64,000 nt of DNA from BOG-931 sp963781725 (GCA_963781725.1 CAWAGV010000002.1:1488001-1552000), one strand, 5' to 3'; shown: positions 50,945 to 59,893, counted from the stretch's first letter. Made by a program: numbers and translations. Notes: a model not told the origin generated them from the letters alone.

Positions 50945-51113
50945 CTAAATCAGCTTCAGCCTTTCAAGCTGGCATGTCCGTCTTTGCCGACGATGATGTG
51001 ATCGTGCACCGCAATGCCGAGCGGCTGCGCCACGGAAATGATCTGTTGCGTCATCTGGATGTCGGCGCGCGATAGCGTCGGATCGCCGCCGGGGTGGTTA
51101 TGCAGGACGCGCT
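50945..51113 (-). pseudogene. radC 3'-end remnant (copy 1)
   Basis: Read on the minus strand it gives VLHNHPGGDPTLSRADIQ, then QPLGIAVHDHIIVGKDGHAS, which matches the last about 50 residues of RadC. A one-base loss just before the end turns LKGLKLI into LKG-stop. At 51113 the similarity breaks off into unrelated sequence. It shares more residues with copy 2 (59626) than with the intact radC at 60713, for example VAQPLGIAV against IARGLGIEV. Confidence 0.85.
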
Positions 51114-51212
51114 GTAAACGGCCTAACCCACAAACAGACTTACAGAAATTCGCCTCACGACGGGTCGCAGGGGTCGGCGATTGGGGGCGGTAGTTGGTGA
51201 CTGAACAGCCGA

Positions 51213-51322
51213 GCATAACCGATTGAGTTTTCGTTACTTTTTCGACGAGGGATCGATGTTGCGCGAAAGTCGCAGTCCTGCAATTTCGGACGCATGGGCT
51301 TGTATAACCCTGGTCGGAGCTT
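51213..51322 (+). repeat. 110-bp duplicated segment upstream of beta-barrel gene 1
   Basis: The segment from GCATAACCGATTGAG to GGTCGGAGCTT is repeated ungapped at 52425-52534 with about nine mismatches. It is the promoter/leader part of a duplicated unit containing an outer-membrane protein gene. Confidence 0.85.
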
Positions 51323-51379
51323 GAAACTGCGGCTGCAACGTTGTGCTCGTATGCAAGTTTTATTCAGGGGGCTTGGCTA

Positions 51380-52120
51380 GTGACTCACAAGGGATATCTT
51401 CTCGCCACCGCCAGCAGTGTCGCGGCAGTAGCCGCCGCCGGAGGCGCTCAGGCCGCGGATATGCCTCTGAAAGCACGGCCAATGCAGGCGCCTGCCGCCT
51501 CATGGGCTGGCTGGTACATCGGGTTGAATGCAGGCGCCAATTGGCAGAACTCAGCAAACTCGTTTGGTTACGTTGGCTCGGGCTCGCTACCCGGCAGTAC
51601 CCATGCCAAGTCAACCGGGTTCATCGGCGGCGGTCAGATCGGATACAACTGGCAAAACGGCAACTTTGTTTACGGCCTCGAGGGGGACATCTCTGGGCTT
51701 ACGGGTCACAGCAGCGCTAGCGTGCCCGTTCGGTTCGGCTTCGCCCCCAAGGCATTTTCGAACAAAATCACATGGCTGAGCACGGTCCGCGGCCGACTTG
51801 GCGTGCTCGCTAGCCCCGACACCATGCTCTATGCGACGGGTGGCTTGGCGGTAGGCGGCGTTAAAAATGCCTTCCAGGGCAGCGCCGCCCCCTTTATCTG
51901 CTGCAACAAGTCGGTAAGCCAAACCCGCGTGGGCTGGACTGCAGGCGGCGGCGTCGAGCACATGCTGGCGGGCAGCCACTGGACGGTCGGACTGGAGGGG
52001 TTGTTTGTCGACCTCGGCAGGTCATCTGCGACTGCTATTGGGATTCATGGCGCAGCAAAAACGGCCAAGTTTTCTAATCGGGCGGCCATCGGTCGGCTCA
52101 AGTTGAACTATAAGTTTTAG
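51380..52120 (+). CDS. Outer-membrane beta-barrel protein, copy 1
   Basis: A 246-residue protein starting at GTG (AGGGGG upstream). The signal peptide is KGYLLATASSVAAVAAAGGA, cut near QAAD. The barrel has WAGWYIGLNAGANWQ, FIGGGQIGYNWQNGNFVYGL, TVRGRLGVLASPDTMLYATG and a terminal phenylalanine (RLKLNYKF) recognised by the Bam machinery. It belongs to the Omp25/RopB-like group of eight-stranded barrels common in rhizobia. A longer reading is possible from 51341. It has a close paralog at 52561. Confidence 0.88.
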   Translation: MTHKGYLLATASSVAAVAAAGGAQAADMPLKARPMQAPAASWAGWYIGLNAGANWQNSANSFGYVGSGSLPGSTHAKSTGFIGGGQIGYNWQNGNFVYGLEGDISGLTGHSSASVPVRFGFAPKAFSNKITWLSTVRGRLGVLASPDTMLYATGGLAVGGVKNAFQGSAAPFICCNKSVSQTRVGWTAGGGVEHMLAGSHWTVGLEGLFVDLGRSSATAIGIHGAAKTAKFSNRAAIGRLKLNYKF

Positions 52121-52171
52121 CGTCTGCACGCTCGATCATGTAATCGGCGCGCGGCCGACTTGCTGCGATGG

Positions 52172-52200
52172 AGCCCCGGAATAGCATTCCGGGGCTTTTG
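52172..52200 (+). terminator. Rho-independent terminator of beta-barrel gene 1
   Basis: AGCCCCGGAAT and ATTCCGGGGCT form an 11-bp stem with an AGC loop, followed by TTTTG. It lies 52 bases after the stop codon. A near copy follows gene 2. Confidence 0.85.
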
Positions 52201-52318
52201 CTTATGCCGGCTGGACCATCGAGGCAGGGCACGCCCGCCAAAGTCGCCGTAGCATGCATGCAAGCAAGCGGCCCCTCACGGCGCATAGCAGACATCGGGT
52301 GTTCACCGACTTTGCCGC

Positions 52319-52350
52319 CTAAATCAGCTTCAGCCCTTTCAGGCTGGCAT
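52319..52350 (-). repeat. radC 3'-end stub
   Basis: The last about 32 bases of the radC-remnant sequence (CTAAATCAGCTTCAGCCC on the plus strand, then TTTCAGGCTGGCAT), almost identical to the end of copy 2 at 59626. The match stops abruptly at CAT and continues into unrelated DNA. Confidence 0.75.
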
Positions 52351-52424
52351 AAACGCTGAACTCGCTGGCTGAACAGCCCTGAAAGGTTGGAGCTTTGAGC
52401 CTTTGCAGCTGCTGCCATTTTCAA

Positions 52425-52534
52425 GCATAACCGACTGTATTTTCGTTACTTTTTCGACGAGGGACCGATGTTGCACGAAAGTCGCAGTCCTGCAATTTCG
52501 GACGCGCAGGCTTGTAGAACCCTGGTCGGAGCTT
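52425..52534 (+). repeat. 110-bp duplicated segment upstream of beta-barrel gene 2
   Basis: Second copy of the segment at 51213-51322, same length without gaps. It carries the presumed promoter of the second beta-barrel gene. Confidence 0.85.
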
Positions 52535-52560
52535 AAGGTCATATTCGTAGGGGGACGGCA

Positions 52561-53307
52561 GTGACTCACAAGGGATATCTTCTCGCGACCGCCAGCAGTG
52601 TCGCAGCAGTAGCCGCCACCGGAGGCGCTCAGGCCGCGGATATGCCGCTGAAGGCACCGCCAATGCAGGCGCCTGCCGCTTCATGGGCCGGCTGGTACGT
52701 CGGGTTGAATGCGGGCGCGAATTGGCAGTCCGCAAACAACACGATTGGTTACGCTCCCGGTGGCGCCGCCGACTTCGGGAGTGTCGGTACCAGGAAGAGC
52801 GGGTTCATCGGCGGAGGTCAGATCGGATACAACTGGCAAAACAACAACTTCGTTTACGGCTTGGAGGGGGACATCTCCGGACTTACAGGTCGGGGAAGCG
52901 TTAACGCCTTCGGGGACTCCATCTTCGGTTCCAAGTCATTTTCGAACCAAATTACATGGCTGAGCACGCTCCGCGGCCGACTTGGCGTGCTCGTTAGCCC
53001 CGACACCATGCTCTATGCGACGGGTGGCCTGGCGGTAGGCGGTGTTAAAAATACCTTCGTGGGTACACCCGGATTTATTTGCTGCAACAAGTCGGTAAGC
53101 ACCACCCGCGCGGGCTGGACTGCAGGCGCTGGCGTCGAGCACATGCTGTGGAACAGCCACTGGACGGTCGGCCTGGAGGGGTTGTTTGTCGACCTCGGCC
53201 ACTCGTCCGTGACTGCTGTTGGGCCTGCGCCTCGTGGTGGCACAAAAACGGCCAGGTTTTCCAATCAGGCGGCCATCGGTCGGTTCAAGCTGAACTACAA
53301 GTTTTAG
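52561..53307 (+). CDS. Outer-membrane beta-barrel protein, copy 2
   Basis: A 248-residue paralog of the previous gene with the same GTG start, the same signal peptide apart from one residue, and WAGWYVGLNAGANWQ, FIGGGQIGYNWQNNNFVYGL, TLRGRLGVLVSPDTMLYATG and RFKLNYKF at the end. Differences cluster in the predicted surface loops (about residues 60-75, 108-120, 165-175 and 220-230), as expected for loops exposed to selection. GGGGG precedes the start, and a terminator like that of copy 1 follows. Confidence 0.9.
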   Translation: MTHKGYLLATASSVAAVAATGGAQAADMPLKAPPMQAPAASWAGWYVGLNAGANWQSANNTIGYAPGGAADFGSVGTRKSGFIGGGQIGYNWQNNNFVYGLEGDISGLTGRGSVNAFGDSIFGSKSFSNQITWLSTLRGRLGVLVSPDTMLYATGGLAVGGVKNTFVGTPGFICCNKSVSTTRAGWTAGAGVEHMLWNSHWTVGLEGLFVDLGHSSVTAVGPAPRGGTKTARFSNQAAIGRFKLNYKF

Positions 53308-53354
53308 CGTCTGCCGACCCGATCATGTAATCGGCGCGGCTGACTGGCGATGGA

Positions 53355-53384
53355 AGCCCCGGGATAGTATTCCGGGGCTTTTGC
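53355..53384 (+). terminator. Rho-independent terminator of beta-barrel gene 2
   Basis: AGCCCCGGGAT and ATTCCGGGGCT pair with one G-T position around an AGT loop, followed by TTTTG. It is homologous to the terminator at 52172. Confidence 0.85.
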
Positions 53385-53409
53385 TTATGCTGGCCAGACG
53401 GCCGCGCCA

Positions 53410-53458
53410 TCAGCCTTCGAGGCTCGGCGCTGCGCGCCGAGCGCCTCAGGGTGACGGA
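53410..53458. repeat. REP-type palindrome
   Basis: GCTCGGCGC (53422-53430) and GCGCCGAGC (53434-53442) flank TGC, set within CCTTCGAG...CTCAGGGTGACGG, a repeat form common between genes in Bradyrhizobium relatives. It lies between beta-barrel gene 2 and the first ANL enzyme. Confidence 0.72.
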
Positions 53459-53534
53459 AGCGAGTCATCATCACTTGCCGCTGGTATGATATGGCGACGC
53501 TGTCGCCGGTTATCCCCCTGAAGGCTCCATCCGC

Positions 53535-54986
53535 ATGCCCATCGTCGACATGATTTATTATTGGGCGCGCGCCGTACCCCATCGCCCGGCCATCATCCAG
53601 AGCGATATGGTCACGAGCTTTCAGGGGCTGGCCGACGCGATCGAATCCTTCGGCGAGCGCATCGATCGCTTGAACCTCGACAAGCGCGAGCCTGTCGCGG
53701 TTTCGGTCGCCAATCCCGCGTTCATGCTGGCAACCGTTTTTGCCCTGCTGCGCAATGGCTACAATGCGGCGCCGGTCAACGCGCGCCTGTACCCGCATCT
53801 TGCCGGCGCCGGCATCCGCAATCTGATCTACGACACAACCGGCTTGGCCGTATCGGGCGGACGAAACATCCGGTTCGACATGTCGTGGCTGCCGGACGCG
53901 AAACAGCAAGACACGCAGCGGGCCTACCGCCATCGCCCCGCGGAAAACGCCGGACTGGAATTTTTCACGTCGGGAACGACGGGATTACCAAAAAAAGTTA
54001 CCCAGACCGCCGCGGCACTCCAGCAGTTGCTGGAATATCCGTATTCGTGCGCGTCGGGGGCACAACAAAAAATCCTGATCATGCCCGGTCTCACGACCTC
54101 GTATGGCTTCAATCGCGTATGCGAGGTGTTCAACGCCGGAAAAACGGTCTGTCTCGCGCCGAACAGCGAGGCTGCATTGGCCCTCGTGGATACTTTTGGC
54201 GTCGAACTGATTGTCGCTTCTACCGTGCAAGCGCTCGATCTCGTGGACGTCAAAAAGCGAAATCCCGCGTATCAGCTGAATTCTTTGCAGACCGTTTGGT
54301 TCGGCGGCGGCCGAATTACTTCAGAACGCATATTCGATATCTGCACCGTTCTATGCCGGAATTGTACCCATCATTACGGCTCGACTGAGGGTGGCAGTGT
54401 GGCTTCCGCCCCATTCGAAGTCATTGCGGACATTCCTGGGGCTGTTGGGATTGTCCTGCCCTGGGTCGAATTGGAGATCGTCGATGAGTCCGGCGGCGTT
54501 TTGCCGGCCGGCTCGGAGGGTTTGATCCGCTACCGCACCCCGCGCTTGCTGCATAACCTGGAAGCCCTGGGCGCAGACCATATGCCCGGTGTCAAGGATC
54601 GATGGTTTTACCCGGGCGATGTTGGATCGCTGACTGTCGGCGGCGTGCTTTGCCTGGCGGGACGGACTTCAGACGTCATCAATCGCGGCGGGGTCAAGGT
54701 CTCCAGCACCAAAATTGAAGAAATTCTCGAAGACTTGCCTGAAGTCAACGAGGCGGCGGCCTGTGCTGTCATGGGACCGTCAGGGCTGGAGGAAATCTGG
54801 GTAGCGATCGTAACCGACGGACCGATCGACATCGAACACATCAAGCGGCATCTGAGCGATCACGACGAACTCGGAATCGCCCCCGACGAGCTGTTTGTCG
54901 TGGACGAATTGCCCCGCGGAGAATTGGGCAAGGTGCAGAAGCATCGGCTGAAAGAGCTGCTGCAAGTCAGAAAGAGGAGCGCTTAG
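53535..54986 (+). CDS. ANL-superfamily adenylate-forming enzyme 1
   Basis: A 483-residue adenylating enzyme (acyl-CoA synthetase/adenylation domain fold). The phosphate loop is FFTSGTTGLPKKV, the A5 motif is HHYGSTEGG, the A7 aspartate is in DRWFYPGDVG, and A8 is GRTSDVINRGGVKV. The A10 lysine is in LPRGELGKVQKHRLK. All key residues are present, so it should be active. It is shorter than typical fatty acyl-CoA synthetases and lacks a carrier domain. The start MPIVDMIYYWAR matches the next gene (MHIVDMVYFWAR). The two are 4 bases apart. Confidence 0.88.
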   Translation: MPIVDMIYYWARAVPHRPAIIQSDMVTSFQGLADAIESFGERIDRLNLDKREPVAVSVANPAFMLATVFALLRNGYNAAPVNARLYPHLAGAGIRNLIYDTTGLAVSGGRNIRFDMSWLPDAKQQDTQRAYRHRPAENAGLEFFTSGTTGLPKKVTQTAAALQQLLEYPYSCASGAQQKILIMPGLTTSYGFNRVCEVFNAGKTVCLAPNSEAALALVDTFGVELIVASTVQALDLVDVKKRNPAYQLNSLQTVWFGGGRITSERIFDICTVLCRNCTHHYGSTEGGSVASAPFEVIADIPGAVGIVLPWVELEIVDESGGVLPAGSEGLIRYRTPRLLHNLEALGADHMPGVKDRWFYPGDVGSLTVGGVLCLAGRTSDVINRGGVKVSSTKIEEILEDLPEVNEAAACAVMGPSGLEEIWVAIVTDGPIDIEHIKRHLSDHDELGIAPDELFVVDELPRGELGKVQKHRLKELLQVRKRSA

Positions 54987-54990
54987 CACC

Positions 54991-56436
54991 GTGCACATCG
55001 TCGACATGGTGTATTTCTGGGCGCGGACGATGCCGCTACGCCCGGCAGTCATTCAGCTCGAAGGTATTCTCACCTACCGGGCGCTGGCGCAGGGTATTGA
55101 AAGCGCCGCCGAACATTTTGCGCGCAGCATCCCGGACAGGTCGAAGCCGGTGACGGTGTCGCTGCCGAGCGCGCCAAAAATGCTGATCGCGAGCCTGGGG
55201 TTGCTCCGCGCCGGGTTCAACATCATTGTCGCCGGCCGGAATGAGCTCGCCCATATTCCGCCCGGCGATTCGAATATCCTGGTTCACGAGCGAGGCGAAA
55301 CCAATTCAGCCGACCGCACCAACATCGTTTTCGACGAGACCTGGCTCGATATCGGCGCCGGCGCACCGCGGCAGAGCCGGCCGTTGAGCCAGCCCAGGAC
55401 GCGCAATGCCGATATTTTCTTTTTCACCTCCGGCACGACCGGCCGGCCCAAGCGCGTGGTGCGGACGCATCAGGGCTGGGAACAGCAAATCCTGTTCAAC
55501 AGCGCGTCGGCGTTCGCCGATTACGACAGAGCGCTGCTCATACCCGGCTTGAATAGCTCCATGGGCTTCGGCCGTGCCTACTCAGCGCTTCATAACCGCA
55601 AGACGATTTGCTTCGCCGATACAGGGCAATCGATGCTGTGGCTGGCCAACACTTACGACATCGATCTGATCGTCGCTTCGCCGCAACAGGCACTGGCCCT
55701 CGCGGAAATTCAGGAGAAGGTGACCCATTATCCGCTCGCGGCTCTCAAGACGATCTTGCTCGGCGGTGCGCCCCTTTCCGCCGACGGCATTCGGCGGATC
55801 AAGAAGTATTTGTGCCGCAACGTCATACTTTACTATGGCTCCACCGAGGCCGGCGCGGCGGCGCTCGCGCCGCATGACACGATCGCGCATATCCCCAATG
55901 CCGTCGGCTTTATTGCTCCCGGCGCACAGGTCGAAATCGTCGATGCGGCGGACAACGTTCTGCCGGTGGGCTCCGAAGGCTTCGTCCGTCTGCGCACGGC
56001 ACAGTATGTTATGAATTTCGAGATCGCTGACCCGAATGCGTGGTTCTATCCGGGCGACGTCGGCTGGCTGACCGCGGATGGCGTGCTGTGCGTCGCGGGA
56101 CGCAAAGGCGACGTCGTCAATCGCGGCGGCGCCAAGCTCTCGATGACCGATTTCGAGGATTTTCTGCGCTCCTGTCCCGGCGTCAAAGATGCCGGCATGT
56201 GCACCCTGATGGGCATCTCGGGCTTCGAAGAGATCTGGATCGGCCTCGTCCTTGAGCCGTCGGCCGACATCGGCGCGCTACGGGAGAAAATCGAGGCGGA
56301 TACAAATTTCGGAACCAATATCGACAAGCTGTTCGTCATCGAAACTATTCCTCGCGGAGCCCTGGGCAAGATCCAGCGCGACGAGCTGAAAAAGATGCTG
56401 CAAAGCATCGGCGAAGAGGCCGCTTCTTCGAACTGA
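54991..56436 (+). CDS. ANL-superfamily adenylate-forming enzyme 2
   Basis: A 481-residue paralog of enzyme 1 that starts with GTG 4 bases after its stop (AGAGGA about 12 bases upstream). Motifs: FFTSGTTGRPKRVVRTH (A3), YYGSTEAGAAA (A5), NAWFYPGDVG (A7), GRKGDVVNRGGAKLS (A8) and IPRGALGKIQRDELKK (A10 lysine). Binding-pocket segments between A4 and A5 differ clearly from enzyme 1 (LLIPGLNSSMGFGRAY against ILIMPGLTTSYGFNRVC), so the acid substrates may differ. It is convergent with enzyme 3. Confidence 0.88.
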   Translation: MHIVDMVYFWARTMPLRPAVIQLEGILTYRALAQGIESAAEHFARSIPDRSKPVTVSLPSAPKMLIASLGLLRAGFNIIVAGRNELAHIPPGDSNILVHERGETNSADRTNIVFDETWLDIGAGAPRQSRPLSQPRTRNADIFFFTSGTTGRPKRVVRTHQGWEQQILFNSASAFADYDRALLIPGLNSSMGFGRAYSALHNRKTICFADTGQSMLWLANTYDIDLIVASPQQALALAEIQEKVTHYPLAALKTILLGGAPLSADGIRRIKKYLCRNVILYYGSTEAGAAALAPHDTIAHIPNAVGFIAPGAQVEIVDAADNVLPVGSEGFVRLRTAQYVMNFEIADPNAWFYPGDVGWLTADGVLCVAGRKGDVVNRGGAKLSMTDFEDFLRSCPGVKDAGMCTLMGISGFEEIWIGLVLEPSADIGALREKIEADTNFGTNIDKLFVIETIPRGALGKIQRDELKKMLQSIGEEAASSN

Positions 56437-56484
56437 CGTGATAATCCCGCTGGCTCTGCTGCGGCGGGTGACAAGAAACTGCCG

Positions 56485-57948
56485 CTACAGCTTGCGCGCC
56501 ATGATCTCCTGCACCATCTCGTGGACGCGGCGACGGTCGAGCTTGCCATTTTCGTTGTGTGGAAGACTCTCGACGAGCAGATATTTGACCGGCGCGAATG
56601 GACGCGGAATTTGCGCTTCGCAATGCGCCCGCAGCGCCTGTTCGTCGAGTTTTTCCCGACTTGCGACGACGGCACAGACCTGGTTGTTGCCGTACTCGTT
56701 TGGCGCGGCAAAGGCCGCCGCTTCGACGACACCTTGGAACTGCGCCAGGACGAGCTCGATCGACTCCGGACTGATCTTGTCGCCGCCGAGATTCAGCATG
56801 GCGTGCGCCCGTCCCGTGATGACGAGAAGACCGTCGGCGCTCAAGGTTCCCAGATCCTCCGGATAGAACCAGCCGTCGCGAAACACCTTCTTGGATTCCT
56901 CGGGATTGCCGAAGTAGCCGTCGACGGCATATTCGCTGCGCAGGCGCACCTGGCCCTCCTCGCCCGGCGGCAGCAGCGTGCCGGACGCATCCACGATCTG
57001 AACGGTGACGCCCGGCGGCACAAAGCCGACCGCGCGGGGCACTTCAGCAATTTCATGAGCATGCGCTACCGCCGCAACGCCGGCTTCGGTCGAGCTGTAG
57101 ACGGAGATCAGGTGCGAACAGATCCGCGACCGCAGCCGATCCGACAACGATCGCGACAGCACATCGCCGCCGCAATAAATGACTTCGATGTTGCTTTGAT
57201 AGGACGGCACGGTGTCGAACCAGCGCAGCAGGTTCTCAAATCCGCTCGGAGAGCCGACCAGGCACTGCACCTTGTAGTCTTCGATGACGCCCAACGTGGA
57301 AGGAAAATCCGCGCCGGGGAAAAATGCCGTGCCGCCGCGCGACAACGTGTAAATGAGGAATCGAAAGCCGAGCGAAGAGGAAATCGGGACGTCGCTGTAA
57401 ATCCTGGAACAATTCGCGATTCGATTACCAAAAGTCGAAAGCCGGGCCATGCTCGTCGCGATGCGCTTGTGGCTGAACGCGACGGCCTTCGGCGTACTGG
57501 AAGTTCCGGAGGTCAAAATCAGCCGGCACAAATCGTCTTCGTGAGTCTGCGGCAACAGATGCGGTTCGAGCGGGCGCCCGTCGCCCTCTGTCCAGGACAA
57601 ATCGGCGAGCATGACGCGGCCCATATTGGCGAACGAACGCTTTCCGTCCGTAATCAACGCATCGATCTTGAACGGCAAAGAAATCTCGCCTTCGCGAAGC
57701 GACACCGCGATCATTCCGAGCCGCATCGATGCCAGCAGAACGACGCTATGAAAAATGACATCGTCGATGCTGATCGCAACGATGCTGCGCTCGGACAAGC
57801 CGAGCGCGTGCAGCCTGCGGCTGACGTTGTGAATGAACTGCTCCAAACGGCGATAGGAGATGAGGCCAATTCCGGGGCCGGGCACGCAGATCGCGGCAGC
57901 GGGCGGCTGCCGCCGGCATTGAAACAGGATCGGATCGACTATGTTCAT
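56485..57948 (-). CDS. ANL-superfamily adenylate-forming enzyme 3
   Basis: A 487-residue adenylating enzyme. Motifs: LILTSGTSSTPKAVAFSH (A3, with STP in place of TGxP), ISVYSSTEAGVAA (A5), DGWFYPEDLG (A7), GRAHAMLNLGGDKIS (A8) and LPHNENGKLDRRRVHE (A10 lysine). N-terminus MNIVDPILFQCRRQPPAAAI is close to that of enzyme 4. An in-frame upstream extension exists, but ATG 57948 gives the paralog start. It lies 43 bases downstream of enzyme 4 in the same direction. Confidence 0.87.
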   Translation of the reverse strand: MNIVDPILFQCRRQPPAAAICVPGPGIGLISYRRLEQFIHNVSRRLHALGLSERSIVAISIDDVIFHSVVLLASMRLGMIAVSLREGEISLPFKIDALITDGKRSFANMGRVMLADLSWTEGDGRPLEPHLLPQTHEDDLCRLILTSGTSSTPKAVAFSHKRIATSMARLSTFGNRIANCSRIYSDVPISSSLGFRFLIYTLSRGGTAFFPGADFPSTLGVIEDYKVQCLVGSPSGFENLLRWFDTVPSYQSNIEVIYCGGDVLSRSLSDRLRSRICSHLISVYSSTEAGVAAVAHAHEIAEVPRAVGFVPPGVTVQIVDASGTLLPPGEEGQVRLRSEYAVDGYFGNPEESKKVFRDGWFYPEDLGTLSADGLLVITGRAHAMLNLGGDKISPESIELVLAQFQGVVEAAAFAAPNEYGNNQVCAVVASREKLDEQALRAHCEAQIPRPFAPVKYLLVESLPHNENGKLDRRRVHEMVQEIMARKL

Positions 57949-57991
57949 GAGCTGAATTTGCCTTCTGGCCGGGATCGCCGATGCCGATGAA

Positions 57992-59449
57992 TCAGGCCGG
58001 TTTGACCATTGCAGCCGCAATCTCCGGCAGACGCTGCCGTTCGAGCTTGCCTTGGGCGCCGCGCGGCAAAGCCTCGACGGGAATAATTCGCGTCGGGATG
58101 CAGGATGGCGGAAGCCTTTGCGCGCAGTGTTGCAGCAACCCCGATTCCTCGATCGGCGATTTGGCGACGATAAGCGCAAAAAGCCGTGCGATACCCAGTT
58201 CATCGTTGAGCGCGAAGACGGCGGCCTCCTCGACATTCGCAAACGCGCCGATAATGTCCTCGACTAGTTCCGGGCTCACGGTGTCGCCGCCGACGTTTAG
58301 CGCCGTCTTTTCCCGGCCGGTTATGACCAAAAGACCTTCGGCGGTCAGGTGTCCGATATCTCCGGAATAGAAATAGCCCTCTCGAAAGAAGGCCCGCGTC
58401 GTCTCTGGATCGCCGACGTACCCCTCGGCCATATGATCTGCGCGAATTCGCAATGCACCGTCGCGTTGCGGCGGCAACACGTTGCCCGATCCGTCTAACG
58501 CTTCAACGACAACGCCCGGCTGCACGTAGCCAACCGCACCGGGTACCCGTTCCAGCACGCTTGCCGGCCCGAATGCCACGGTTGTGGTTTCCGTCGAACC
58601 ATATGAGCAGTACAGGTTCTGGCACAGGCGCGCGCGGGCCCGCTGCGAAAGTTGCCGCGACAGCATGGCGCCCTGACATATGATGTGGTCGAACGTGACC
58701 TCAAACGCCTTGTCTGCTTCAAAAAATTTGAGATATTCGCCGAGGCTGTAGGGCGAGGTCGCCAACCCCTGAATCTTATGCAGATCGATGGCCTGCAAAA
58801 TGTCGGCGGGATCGTCGCCGAGGAAGAAAATCGTGCCGCCACGGCTTAGAAGCGCCATCGCGTATCGGAATCCAGGAGACGTCGCTATCCCGAGATCGCA
58901 ATAAAGCCGCGAGCAATGTGCGAAGCGCGGTCCCTTCGAATACGCGTAGTGCGCGATCCGCGCCGCCAGCATGCGGTGAGAAAATGCAATCCCCTTGGGC
59001 AGCCCCGTCGAACCCGATGTCAGAATGATGCGGCAAATATCGTCGTCGCTACCGTGGGGAGCGACCGGCGCTGCGGCGCCATCGCCTTCCAGCCACGAAT
59101 GATCGACAGCCAAAACAGTTCCTGAAATGCCAGCGTTGCCAGGGACGTCGGTGAGGATGACATCAGGGGTTATCCCTGCGACCGGCTTTGGTCCTCGCAA
59201 CGACAAGGTCGTCACGCCGGCATGCATCAAGCCAAGAACGAACGCCGTATCGAGGATGGTATCATTGATATAAGTGGCAACGATATTGCCGGGACCAATT
59301 CCAGACTTGAGCGCAGTCCGCGCCACGTTGTGAATGAATGCCTCCAGCATGCCATAGCGAACCGAATCGAATTTCGATCCCGGTACGCAGATCGCTGTCG
59401 TAAGCGGGTTCAGCTTGGACTGAAAAAGGATGGGTTCGACAATGTTCAC
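57992..59449 (-). CDS. ANL-superfamily adenylate-forming enzyme 4
   Basis: A 485-residue paralog of enzyme 3. Motifs: IILTSGSTGLPKGIAFSH (A3), CSYGSTETTTVA (A5), EGYFYSGDIG (A7), GREKTALNVGGDTVS (A8) and LPRGAQGKLERQRLPE (A10 lysine). It starts MNIVEPILFQSKLNPLTTAI. As first gene of the minus-strand pair it should carry the promoter in the 59450-59625 gap. Alternative functions are an acyl-CoA synthetase, a stand-alone adenylating enzyme or an acyl-AMP ligase. Confidence 0.88.
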   Translation of the reverse strand: MNIVEPILFQSKLNPLTTAICVPGSKFDSVRYGMLEAFIHNVARTALKSGIGPGNIVATYINDTILDTAFVLGLMHAGVTTLSLRGPKPVAGITPDVILTDVPGNAGISGTVLAVDHSWLEGDGAAAPVAPHGSDDDICRIILTSGSTGLPKGIAFSHRMLAARIAHYAYSKGPRFAHCSRLYCDLGIATSPGFRYAMALLSRGGTIFFLGDDPADILQAIDLHKIQGLATSPYSLGEYLKFFEADKAFEVTFDHIICQGAMLSRQLSQRARARLCQNLYCSYGSTETTTVAFGPASVLERVPGAVGYVQPGVVVEALDGSGNVLPPQRDGALRIRADHMAEGYVGDPETTRAFFREGYFYSGDIGHLTAEGLLVITGREKTALNVGGDTVSPELVEDIIGAFANVEEAAVFALNDELGIARLFALIVAKSPIEESGLLQHCAQRLPPSCIPTRIIPVEALPRGAQGKLERQRLPEIAAAMVKPA

Positions 59450-59625
59450 TGCAATTTCCTGTTTTCGCCTTCCTGCAAGGGCGAGGCTCTCCTTTTACAC
59501 GCTTCGGCGCCGTATAAGGTGAGCGCTAATGCAGCCGATGCGCGCGGTTGTGTCTCCAGGAGCATATCACGTCTCAAATTGGAGGTCTGGGACGCTCAGC
59601 CAGTCGCATCGCTCGTCGGCATTAG

Positions 59626-59769
59626 CTAAATCAGCTTCAGCCCTTTCAGGCTGGCATGCCGTCCTTGCCGACGATGATGTGGTCGTGCACCGCAATGCCG
59701 AGCGGCTGTGCCACGGAAATGACCTGCTGCGTCATCTGGATGTCCGCGCGGCTCGGTGTCGGATCTCCA
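59626..59769 (-). pseudogene. radC 3'-end remnant (copy 2)
   Basis: Read on the minus strand it encodes DPTPSRADIQMTQQVISVAQ, then PLGIAVHDHIIVGKDG, followed by a one-base loss that turns HASLKGLKLI into MPA-stop. The similarity to RadC begins only near GGDP, so most of the gene is missing. Closely similar to the remnant at 50945. It bounds the ANL gene set on the right. Confidence 0.83.
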
Positions 59770-59853
59770 CTGTCAGCGAAGCTGTTTGGGTGTGACTCAT
59801 AGCGGGCTTTGCCGCGCGCAGGGCTGTGGCGAGGACAACTTTGCCAGAGAAGA

Positions 59854-59893
59854 TGTCATGCCGCGGTCCTTTGCTCGGACCTGCGGCATGACA
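59854..59893. repeat. Imperfect hairpin, REP-like or terminator
   Basis: TGTCATGCCGC and GCGGCATGACA pair over 11 bp with an inner GGTCC/GGACC stem and one bulge. GTTTTGT follows on the plus strand. It lies between the radC remnant and the 3' end of the lipoprotein gene. Confidence 0.6.

Noticed and set aside
53535..59449. Nonribosomal peptide synthetase fragment set
   Set aside because: Each protein stops right after the A10 lysine; there are no condensation or carrier domains, so stand-alone adenylating enzymes fit better.
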